Assembly: GCA_964542875.1 (NCBI GenBank)
Contig: CAZIWA010000018.1
Coordinates: 1-57,559, forward strand
DNA from: CAZGOM01 sp964542875
GTDB lineage: Bacteria > Planctomycetota > Phycisphaerae > Phycisphaerales > Phycisphaeraceae
Direction: 5' to 3'
Length of the DNA stretch: 57,559 nucleotides
The notes beneath the pieces are model-generated. The model was not told where the DNA came from, made no database searches, and saw only the letters and a list, made by a program, of their open reading frames with translations. Below are positions 8,516 through 16,322 of this stretch, one piece after another. The first letter of the stretch is position 1. Each line of letters starts with the position of its first letter. A program made the position numbers and the translations under genes.

Positions 8516-8527
8516 ACGTCCATCCAG

Positions 8528-11260
8528 CTACTCGAATACCACGCACCCAGTGTAACGCGGTTCCAGCGCCCACCAACCTGGCACCCCCGGCACCCACGCC
8601 GTCTTCTGGTTCCCCACCACCCGGAATACATTGAATCCCGGCACCACGCTCCCCTTTTTCCCTGGGTAAATCCCCACCGGGCTCCGGGCGATGCGCACTT
8701 TCACTTCCCACCCCTGTGCCGTTTTCTCCGTCACCGCTTCCACGCCGTCCCATGAAGTGCTGTACCCCGTGGACTGGCTGAACGCATCAAAAATGCTTCC
8801 CTCTGCGGTCACGATGCCAAAGGTGTATCTCGGCAGGCTGATGCCGATCGCATTCACCTTGGTGATGCCCGCCGCCGGGTCCGGGTAGGAATAGTTGAAC
8901 TTGCGCTGATAGTCATCCAGGCTCACCGCGCCGGTGTCGGCCTTCTTGGCCACGTTGTCACGCCCGATGTCTTTGGAGCCAAACGTCTCTTGTGGCTGTT
9001 CGCACCTGGCGGCCAGGTACATTGCGTCATTGTCATACCTCAGCCAGAACGTCGTCTTGTTCGTGTCCGGCACACCCAGCCTGGGATACACATAAAACGC
9101 CCCGCTGAACGCGGGTTCGCCCCAGCGCTCATCGATGGGCCCGCGCAGGTCCATCGGCATCGCGGTCTGCGTCGCCGCCAACACCATCGCGCGCGCCTGG
9201 CGTATCAGCACCTCGCGCGCCCCGGCATCCGCGGTCAATTCATTCACCACCTCACCGATTTTCGCTTTCAGCCCGGCCGCGCTGGCGACGCCGGAAAGCC
9301 GCTTGGCCGCTTCGTCCACAATCGCCTGTGAAAGCTCCACCTGCACGGGAAAGTCCGTGTCCCATTGCGCCAGCGCTTCCACGCTCTGCCCCGGAGTCAC
9401 CTGGCATTGAAACGCTCCCGGGGCTTTCTTGGCGATGTCCGCCAGCACCTCGGGCATATGCCCCGCCGCGGCCCAGTCGCTGTACGCCTTCACGCCCGCG
9501 GCCAGCGCCGTAGGCTCACGCGTGGCCAGCCCGGGCTTCACTGCCGCCCCCGCCTGGGCGCTGGCATATCGCTTGGACACCAGCCTCGTCAGTGCAAATG
9601 ACGACTGAAAATAGTCGATTCTCGCCAGCACCGCCGGGTCTTGGGTCGCTTCCCGGGCCTTGCCTAAAAGCGCCCATGCTTCTTCGCACACCGGCACGGG
9701 AAAAATCTCCGTCACCTGCCTGGCTTTGTGGTTCACGCCCCACAGCCGATACCCGCCGCGCTTGGCGTCACTTGGCTTCTGCTCGCGCCACGCGCGCTCC
9801 AGCCGGTCAAAGTACGCCCGCATCGCCGGGCCGGCCTCGCCAAACAGCCCATCGCACCACTCCTGGGTCAGTGCGTCCGCGTCCAGCTTCGGGTTCCACA
9901 GCACCCGTTCCAGAACCCACAGCTTCGGGCCATCCAGCCCCCAGTTGGGATACGCCTCAGCGTAAAACCCGCGCCCGCCCAGCGCATGGATCTTCTTCAA
10001 TCCCTCCGTCAGATCCCGCATGTAGATCCGCGGCACCACAAACCCGTCTCCGTACAACCATTCATAAACCCCAAAGCGTCCCGTCGTCTTTGCCCACGAC
10101 TCAAACACCCCTTCCAGCCGCGTCTTGTACGTTTCATCCCATGAATCCGCGGTGCTCACCGTGATGTAAGGCAGCAATCCGTCCCCCAGGCGCTGTGGTT
10201 TCCAGTCATTCAGATCCTGGTACGCCAGAAATCCCAGCGTCGCCCCCGGCGCCTTCGCCCGCACCGCTTTGGCCACCTTGTCATAAAACCCATACATCCG
10301 CCGCGCATTGGCCTCCCGGCTGTAAGGCGAAACGCCCGCCGGCGTATCCTTCACGCACTCCGGGCAATGACAAAACCCCTGGCTGTCGTTGATCCCCAGG
10401 CTGAATGCCGGGTTCGCCGGCGTCTTGGCGATCGCCTCCAACGCCGCATCGATGGTGATCTGCAGCACCTCCGGGTTGCTCGTGCAAGGCTGCCAGTACG
10501 CCCGCAGCTTGTCCCCGGGCACAAACCGCTCCCCAGGCTTTAAATCTCCATACACCGGCGTCTTCAGTTCCGGGCTCTGTGCGTCATAGATCACCGGGTA
10601 ATACTCCGGATGCCCCTTGTACTTCGCAGGCGGCAGCACCACCCAGAAGTTGTGATGGAACTTAAACCGTCCCCCGCCTCCCGAAGCCCGCACCCGCCAG
10701 CCCACCGGCACGCCGCCCAGCCCGCTCCACTGCCGGGACAAAAACCCCGGCTCCTCCACCCATGTTCCCGTGGTCAACTCCACTTTTTCCTGCTTGGGAA
10801 ACACGGCCCCCAGCTCACCGGGAAAGTACGCATCGGCCTTCAAAAACTTTCTCGCGAAATCCACCTGCCCCCACACCCCGGGGTTCCCCGTGTCCAGCAC
10901 CGGCTTGTTGGCAAACACAAAAGCCCGCGCGGGCTCCACTTTGATGATGTACCCCTCCGCATCCAGCGTGCCGCACGCCGCGCCCAGCGCCTCGCGCGCA
11001 GCCGCGCCGTCCCCCACATACACCGGATATTCGCCTTCTTTGGCCGTGTATCCCTTCTCGGGAACCACCGTCGGCTTCACGCCCGTGCACTTTTCAATGG
11101 CCTTCCCCAACAGCGCGCCGTCACCCACGATCACCAATTTTTTCTCGCCCCCCACCACCATCACCCGATCCTGCGCCCACGCCGATCCCGCGTGCGCGCA
11201 CACCGCGAAGATCATTAGCACCAAAGCCGTCACCGCTGTTTTTCGCGTCATCATCTTCAT
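8528..11260 (-). CDS. Secreted DUF4838 protein with C-terminal CBM9-like domain
   Basis: The 910-residue protein starts with a clear signal peptide (charged MKMMTRK, hydrophobic core, AWA before Q30). The body matches the DUF4838 family of secreted, alpha-glucuronidase/GH20-related proteins seen in polysaccharide loci. A mature N-terminal domain carries ADAYFPG and is followed by the characteristic NDSQGFCHCPECVKD segment near residues 290-305. The last 200 residues (from about 710, containing LRYDNDAMYLAARCEQP) resemble the CBM9-like sugar-binding sandwich. Its biochemical activity is not established. It leads the - strand arm (this gene, the regulator, then the sialidase-like gene), divergent from a second DUF4838 operon. 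The promoter region is shared with the + strand arm. Confidence 0.85.
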   Translation of the reverse strand: MKMMTRKTAVTALVLMIFAVCAHAGSAWAQDRVMVVGGEKKLVIVGDGALLGKAIEKCTGVKPTVVPEKGYTAKEGEYPVYVGDGAAAREALGAACGTLDAEGYIIKVEPARAFVFANKPVLDTGNPGVWGQVDFARKFLKADAYFPGELGAVFPKQEKVELTTGTWVEEPGFLSRQWSGLGGVPVGWRVRASGGGGRFKFHHNFWVVLPPAKYKGHPEYYPVIYDAQSPELKTPVYGDLKPGERFVPGDKLRAYWQPCTSNPEVLQITIDAALEAIAKTPANPAFSLGINDSQGFCHCPECVKDTPAGVSPYSREANARRMYGFYDKVAKAVRAKAPGATLGFLAYQDLNDWKPQRLGDGLLPYITVSTADSWDETYKTRLEGVFESWAKTTGRFGVYEWLYGDGFVVPRIYMRDLTEGLKKIHALGGRGFYAEAYPNWGLDGPKLWVLERVLWNPKLDADALTQEWCDGLFGEAGPAMRAYFDRLERAWREQKPSDAKRGGYRLWGVNHKARQVTEIFPVPVCEEAWALLGKAREATQDPAVLARIDYFQSSFALTRLVSKRYASAQAGAAVKPGLATREPTALAAGVKAYSDWAAAGHMPEVLADIAKKAPGAFQCQVTPGQSVEALAQWDTDFPVQVELSQAIVDEAAKRLSGVASAAGLKAKIGEVVNELTADAGAREVLIRQARAMVLAATQTAMPMDLRGPIDERWGEPAFSGAFYVYPRLGVPDTNKTTFWLRYDNDAMYLAARCEQPQETFGSKDIGRDNVAKKADTGAVSLDDYQRKFNYSYPDPAAGITKVNAIGISLPRYTFGIVTAEGSIFDAFSQSTGYSTSWDGVEAVTEKTAQGWEVKVRIARSPVGIYPGKKGSVVPGFNVFRVVGNQKTAWVPGVPGWWALEPRYTGCVVFE

Positions 11261-11296
11261 CGTCTGTCCAGATTAAAAGGATGAATCATTTTGTCA

Positions 11297-11325
11297 TTGA
11301 CACGCACATGCCGTGTCACTATCTT
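11297..11325 (+). promoter_or_regulatory. Sigma70-like promoter with embedded operator
   Basis: TTGACA at 11297-11302, a 17-base spacer and TATCTT at 11320-11325 form a near-consensus promoter reading toward the pseudopilin gene at 11366. A perfect inverted repeat TGACACG (11298-11304) and CGTGTCA (11312-11318), with a 7-nt spacer, fills the space between the two boxes. A repressor bound there would block RNA polymerase. The palindrome is also 38-58 bases upstream of the divergent DUF4838 start, so one protein could control both arms; the GntR/LacI regulator next door is the obvious candidate. Confidence 0.65.
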
Positions 11326-11365
11326 AAGTGTTAGGTTACACTTTATCAGATTGGACCGCCAGCAC

Positions 11366-12115
11366 ATGTCCAGACACCTCCTCATAAACACTCGCGCATT
11401 CACCTTGATCGAGCTTCTGGTCGTCATCTCCATCATCTCTGTCCTCATCTCGCTCCTGCTCCCCAGCCTCAGCCAGGCTCGTGAAAACGCCAACGCCCTC
11501 CGCTGTCAGACCAACATCCGCGGCGTCGGCACCAACCTTCTCTACTACTGCAACGACAACCGCGGCTGGGTTCCAAAAACCACCGCCGTCCCCCCAGGCG
11601 GCACCGCCGCCTACTCCGGCTACGAATTCTGGCTCACCCCCTACTACACCAACGGCGGACAAGCCAGCAATCCCCGCGAACGCATCCTCGTGCAAAAAGC
11701 CCTCAATTGCCCCACTTTTGACGACCCCACCCTCCTCTCCTACCAAGCCAACATGGACACCATGGGCTTCGTCTCCGCCTCAAACTCCGCCATCATGAGC
11801 AACACCAACCGCTGGCGAATCCCTTCAAAACTCTTCCTCTTCCTCGAAGGCTACACCACCGGCTACCCCAACAACCCGCTCAACGTCCCCTTCACCTACG
11901 CCTCCAAAACCGGCCTCAGCTACTCCGACTGGGCCCCCAAAGGCCCCTATCTCCACGCCAGCCGAACCGTCAAATACATCGTCTACGGCGACAACCACGT
12001 CGCCCCCCACAACCAGGACAGCCTCACCATCATCTACAGCGGCCCCACAGCCAACGCATCCCAGATGATCAACGACCACGCACAAGGAAACTCCCTGCGC
12101 ATCCTCGTTCCCTGA
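11366..12115 (+). CDS. Pseudopilin-like secreted protein with prepilin N-terminal motif
   Basis: From ATG 11366 the protein has 249 residues and begins MSRHLLINTRAFTLIELL, a type IV prepilin/pseudopilin leader in which the processed residue would be Phe12, with the conserved Glu five residues in. Cleavage would follow Ala rather than the usual Gly. A hydrophobic helix follows (VVISIISVLISLLLPSL), then a globular domain of the planctomycete/lentisphaera H-X9-DG or DUF1559-like kind. The region after the predicted promoter contains this ATG, which supports it over an in-frame ATG-less extension from 11291. It is the first gene of a + strand operon with DUF4838, glycosidase-like and lyase genes, so it probably acts in an envelope complex for glycan capture. 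That role is inference. Confidence 0.85.
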   Translation: MSRHLLINTRAFTLIELLVVISIISVLISLLLPSLSQARENANALRCQTNIRGVGTNLLYYCNDNRGWVPKTTAVPPGGTAAYSGYEFWLTPYYTNGGQASNPRERILVQKALNCPTFDDPTLLSYQANMDTMGFVSASNSAIMSNTNRWRIPSKLFLFLEGYTTGYPNNPLNVPFTYASKTGLSYSDWAPKGPYLHASRTVKYIVYGDNHVAPHNQDSLTIIYSGPTANASQMINDHAQGNSLRILVP

Positions 12116-12159
12116 TTCACTTCCCCGCCTTCCTCAAAACCTACGCGGACATTAAGCCC

Positions 12160-14886
12160 ATGACCACGGACCTCCGGCTCCTTTTTCTGGCTCTTTTGGC
12201 CTTCTCCCTCTCCATGACCATCTTCACCACCACAGCATCGGCTCAGGCGACACCCGCTGCCCCCAGGCCGTTCACGCCGCAGGAAACCGTCATCTATTCC
12301 CCGCTCACCTTTGAGCCGCGCCTCCTGCAATTCCTTCTCCTTAAAGGCCTCGTCCAGGCTGCCGACGCCGATACCTATAACCCGCTCACCGCAGCCAAGG
12401 AGCTTGATCCTTCCAAGGCCCCGGCGTTCGCCGTGTTCAACAAAATCCCCGCCCTTCCTGAAGGCAAGTCCATCATCGCCATCGTCAGCCTCCAGGCCAC
12501 GCCCAATGATCCTTTTGTGCAATCCCTCGGGGCTCAAAGGCTTGAAAAGCTCTCCAAAGCCAAGCCCGGCGCCGTCCTTATCGCCGCCACGCCCAAAGGC
12601 ATCGTCATCGCCTCCAATTCTCTGCAAACCCTTCCCGCGGTCGGGCTTTTTTTAAACCGCGTCGCCGGTATCCGGCTCTATGCCCCGGGCCGCGATGACC
12701 TCTGGCTTTCCACGCCCAATAACCAAGCGCTCGCAGTCAAAGAAAACATCTTCGTAGAGCCCGCATTCTTCAAGGCCACCTTCTCCACGCAGGGTTACCA
12801 GCCCAACAAGCTCTGGGAGATGGTCAATACCCCCATCACCCAGGGGCGCGAACTCCGGGCCATGCACACCATCAACAACTACTTCGATCCCAACGTCTAT
12901 TACGACACCCAACCCAACCTGTTTCCCATGGGTCGCGACGGCAAGCGGCTCAAGCCCACCGGCACCGCCTGGAACCCCTGCCTTGCGGATCCCAAGGCTT
13001 CCGCCGACACCGCGATGATCCAGATCCGCAAGGAAATGGCCAAGCCCTCCAAACCCACTTTCATTTCCATGGGCATGATGGACATGCCTTACGAATGCCA
13101 CGATCCCATCTGTTCCGCCTGCCTCAAGGACAACGATGGCGAAGCCGGCCCCCTGTGGTTTGCCTACTTGAACCAGCTCGCCAAGCAATGCCAGGCCGAG
13201 TTTCCCGGCCTCCCCATCACCACCTATTCCTATTCAAACGTCAACCTCCCCGCGGGCATGAAGGTGGAGCCCAACATCGTCATCGACCATGTCGTCAAGA
13301 GCTACACATGGTCAGACCCCGTCTCGCTGGCCGGGCTTAAATCCGAGCTGCTCACCATCGGTAATTCCGGTGCGGGCTGGGTTCTGCACGACTGGTGTTT
13401 TTCAGGCATCACCCCGCGCATCTATTCCGGCGCATGGGCTTCATTTCTCCAGTGGGGCGCGCAGCACGGCATGCGCGGGATCTATGTCGAATGGTCCCAC
13501 AGTGAAAACTGGTACCTCGACGGCGCCAACTACTGGGTGCTCAAACAGCTTCTGAGCGATCCCTATCAAGACCCCGACCTCCTCTGGCGTCAATACTGCC
13601 GGGACATGTACGGCCCCGGCGCGGAATCCATGTTTCTGTTCTATAAAACCTTCCAGCAAAAGCACCTCTTTTATCAAGACCATTACACCCTCAGCGACGT
13701 CACCCGGCAGGATGTCACCGGCTACAGCAAGCAGGAGATCGCATATCAACGCACCCTGCTGGAGACTACCAGGCGTCTCACCGCATCTGACGCGAAGATC
13801 CAGGCTCGGCTGCAAATCGTCGAGCGCTACTTCCGTTCCCATGAGCTTTTCGCCCTCGCCACCAGCGAGCCCGCACAAAGCTTTCACCGGCACACCCGGC
13901 AGCAAAAGCGCACGGACCTCAACAAAGACGCCCTGGCCTTCTATGTGAATGATGACGGCAAAACCCTTCTGGAAGCCATCGACTTCTACGCCAACAAACG
14001 CACAGTGGCCCCCGACGCAAACACCGTCAATCTCATGCTCGACGAGCCTGCCAGCCTTCGCAATAACTATGCGCTTGCCTTGGGCACCATCCTTTCATAC
14101 ATCCAGACCCAAGCCATTCAAAAGGTCGGCTTGGCGGACATCACCCCTGCTAAAGTTCAGGCTCTTCAGGCCGCAGCAGGCGAGATATTCACCCAGAATC
14201 TCCCCGCCAGTTTCAACGCAGCCCGGGCCGACGAGCTTAAATCCCTGGCTCAAAAGTTCCTTTGGATTCCCACGGGAACCACCCTTCCCACCATTGACGG
14301 CACGCTCTCGGATGACGCATGGAAGGCCGCAGCCCCCTTGGACGGCTTCACGCTCGCCGACCTCTTTGTGCCTTCGCCCCAGGGCAATATCACCTCGGGC
14401 AAAATCATGCGCGTAGGCGACAGCCTCGCCATCGCCCTTACCTGCCAGCAGCCCGGCGGCGCCTGGGCCACCACCACGCCGGACATCAAAACCGGTTCCC
14501 GCATCTGGCGTGAATCCTGCGTGCAGGTGTTCTTTGGTCCGCGCGCCGACCCCAACTCGACGGAAAAGCCCAAGTTCTGCCAATACATCGTCAACTCCCT
14601 CGGCGCCATGCGCGGCTTTGGCCTCGCTGCGGACAATCAGGATGGCGTGACCTGTGCCGCTAAGACTGCACCGGATAACAAGTCCTACACCATCGAAATG
14701 ATTCTGCCGTTGAAGGTGCAAGGCCGGTACGATCTCACTAAGGAACCAGGCCTCAGCTTCAACATTATGCGCGAGGTTTATGCCTCCAACACCTACGCAT
14801 CCCTTGAACGCCTCGGCTGGTTTCCCATCTTCTTCACCGCCCAGTGGCCCGAATCGCGAACCATCGTCTTCTCCAAAGCAAACTGA
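12160..14886 (+). CDS. Second secreted DUF4838 protein with CBM9-like domain
   Basis: This 908-residue protein is parallel in plan to the - strand DUF4838 protein. It has a signal peptide with ASA before Q near residue 29 and a central domain with a Cys motif CHDPICSACLKD near residues 312-323. A long alpha/beta region with WVLHDWCFSG and YVEWSHSENWY suggests a TIM-barrel active site. A C-terminal CBM9-like sandwich runs from about residue 705 (TIDGTLSDDAWKAA). The function is unproven; DUF4838 proteins are treated as glycosidase relatives. It sits 44 bases after the pseudopilin-like gene and only 9 bases before the beta-propeller gene, in one operon. The ribosome site is weak, but no better start removes the signal peptide problem. 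Confidence 0.85.
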   Translation: MTTDLRLLFLALLAFSLSMTIFTTTASAQATPAAPRPFTPQETVIYSPLTFEPRLLQFLLLKGLVQAADADTYNPLTAAKELDPSKAPAFAVFNKIPALPEGKSIIAIVSLQATPNDPFVQSLGAQRLEKLSKAKPGAVLIAATPKGIVIASNSLQTLPAVGLFLNRVAGIRLYAPGRDDLWLSTPNNQALAVKENIFVEPAFFKATFSTQGYQPNKLWEMVNTPITQGRELRAMHTINNYFDPNVYYDTQPNLFPMGRDGKRLKPTGTAWNPCLADPKASADTAMIQIRKEMAKPSKPTFISMGMMDMPYECHDPICSACLKDNDGEAGPLWFAYLNQLAKQCQAEFPGLPITTYSYSNVNLPAGMKVEPNIVIDHVVKSYTWSDPVSLAGLKSELLTIGNSGAGWVLHDWCFSGITPRIYSGAWASFLQWGAQHGMRGIYVEWSHSENWYLDGANYWVLKQLLSDPYQDPDLLWRQYCRDMYGPGAESMFLFYKTFQQKHLFYQDHYTLSDVTRQDVTGYSKQEIAYQRTLLETTRRLTASDAKIQARLQIVERYFRSHELFALATSEPAQSFHRHTRQQKRTDLNKDALAFYVNDDGKTLLEAIDFYANKRTVAPDANTVNLMLDEPASLRNNYALALGTILSYIQTQAIQKVGLADITPAKVQALQAAAGEIFTQNLPASFNAARADELKSLAQKFLWIPTGTTLPTIDGTLSDDAWKAAAPLDGFTLADLFVPSPQGNITSGKIMRVGDSLAIALTCQQPGGAWATTTPDIKTGSRIWRESCVQVFFGPRADPNSTEKPKFCQYIVNSLGAMRGFGLAADNQDGVTCAAKTAPDNKSYTIEMILPLKVQGRYDLTKEPGLSFNIMREVYASNTYASLERLGWFPIFFTAQWPESRTIVFSKAN

Positions 14887-14895
14887 ACATCCCTC

Positions 14896-16308
14896 ATGCA
14901 ACCAACCCAACCCATCCCGCTTGCTCCCGATGTTCCAGCCCTGTTTCTTGACGACCGTGTCATTGACCGCACCCTCCGGCTGTCCCGCGCATGGCACCAG
15001 CCTCGCAAGGTTCACGGCCCGGTCCTCAAGGGAAGCAAAAGTTGGGACCGCGCGATCGTCAGCTACGGCACCGTCATCAGGCACAACGGGCTCTTTTATC
15101 ACTGGTACATGAGCTGGACGCGCAAGCCGTCGCCCCGCGTCTGCGTCGCCACCAGCAAAGACGGGCTGGACTGGGACAAGCCCCACCTGGGCCTCCATGA
15201 AGCCGCTGGCGACAAGAGCAACAACATCATCCTCGTCTCCGATCACGAATCCGCAGGCGGCTTGATCGACAACATCTCGGTCATTCATGAGCCCACCGAC
15301 ACCCGCTTTCCTTTTAAAGCCCTTTATTGGGATTCTGGCCCTCACCCCATGAAAGATGAAACCCGCGGCATCCATGCCGCCAGGTCATCCGATGGCCTGC
15401 ATTGGGAAAAGCTCGGCGTCGTCATGCCTGGTGTCGGCGATCGTTTCAACGCCGCCCCCACCCGCATCGGCGGCAAATACGTCGCATGGATCCGCGCGCG
15501 CGATATGTTTCGCCCGCCGCCGCCCATCCGCAAGGTCTACCGAGTTGAAAGCGACGATCTTTTCCACTGGACCAGCCCTGAACTGGTGCTCCAGCCCGAC
15601 CATGAAGACCCGGACTTGATGCAGCATTACTCCGCCAGCGGTTTTGAGTATGCCGGCCTCACGCTTGGCTTCCTTGAACGCATGTATGTCTCGCCCGATC
15701 GGTTGGATTCCGAACTCATCTGGAGCTACGACCATGGGCGGACCTTTCATCGCGCCCGAACCCGCCCCACTTTCTTGAATCTCGGCCCGCCCGGTTCCTG
15801 GGATGACAACTGGCTCAGCTTCCCCTCCAACGCGCCCATCATTGAAGACGGCCGGCTTTGGTTCTACTACTCCGGCCGCACTGAGGGCCACGGTATGCCT
15901 ACGCCGCACTTGGACGGCTCCATCGGCCTGGCCACTCTCCGGATCGACGGTTTCTGCTCACTCCACGCCACCCATATGCCCGGCACGCTGCTCACCCGCC
16001 CCCTCCTCTGGCCCGGCGGTGATCTCCACCTCAATTTCGACGGTCGAAGAAACCTCGACGCCCACCCCACCAACACCATCAACGGCGAACTTCAGGCCGA
16101 AATTCAAGACCTCGACGGCAACCCTCTCCCAGGCATGACCCTTGACGATTGCAACGTCCTCAGGCGTAACACCGCCCTTACTCCCGGCACCTATGAGCCC
16201 GTCACCTGGAAGTCTGGCGCAAGCATGAAAGCCCTTGCTCAAACCGGTATCCGCATCCGGTTTGTCGCCAAGGACGGTCACCTCTACGGCTTTAAATCCA
16301 CCCTGTAA
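14896..16308 (+). CDS. GH43/GH32-like five-bladed beta-propeller protein
   Basis: The 470-residue protein shows the repeated blade pattern of glycosidase-like five-bladed propellers. It starts near LFLDDRVIDR, continues with YGTVIRHNGLFYHWYMSW, ATSKDGLDWDKP and ARSSDGLHWEKLG, and ends in a C-terminal beta-sandwich that ends near 470. The repeated SxDGLxW turns are typical of GH43-like and GH32-like proteins of planctomycetes. The three catalytic acids of GH43 cannot be assigned with confidence, so the substrate is left open. No signal peptide is seen, so it may act in the cytoplasm on imported sugars. It is separated by 9 bases from the DUF4838 gene and 14 from the lyase gene, so the three are surely cotranscribed. 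Confidence 0.75.
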   Translation: MQPTQPIPLAPDVPALFLDDRVIDRTLRLSRAWHQPRKVHGPVLKGSKSWDRAIVSYGTVIRHNGLFYHWYMSWTRKPSPRVCVATSKDGLDWDKPHLGLHEAAGDKSNNIILVSDHESAGGLIDNISVIHEPTDTRFPFKALYWDSGPHPMKDETRGIHAARSSDGLHWEKLGVVMPGVGDRFNAAPTRIGGKYVAWIRARDMFRPPPPIRKVYRVESDDLFHWTSPELVLQPDHEDPDLMQHYSASGFEYAGLTLGFLERMYVSPDRLDSELIWSYDHGRTFHRARTRPTFLNLGPPGSWDDNWLSFPSNAPIIEDGRLWFYYSGRTEGHGMPTPHLDGSIGLATLRIDGFCSLHATHMPGTLLTRPLLWPGGDLHLNFDGRRNLDAHPTNTINGELQAEIQDLDGNPLPGMTLDDCNVLRRNTALTPGTYEPVTWKSGASMKALAQTGIRIRFVAKDGHLYGFKSTL

Positions 16309-16322
16309 AACCAACCAATCAA

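Noticed and set aside
14095..15375. 426-codon frame antisense to the second DUF4838 and propeller genes
   Set aside because: No motif, no ribosome site, and both genes on the opposite strand have strong domain evidence.
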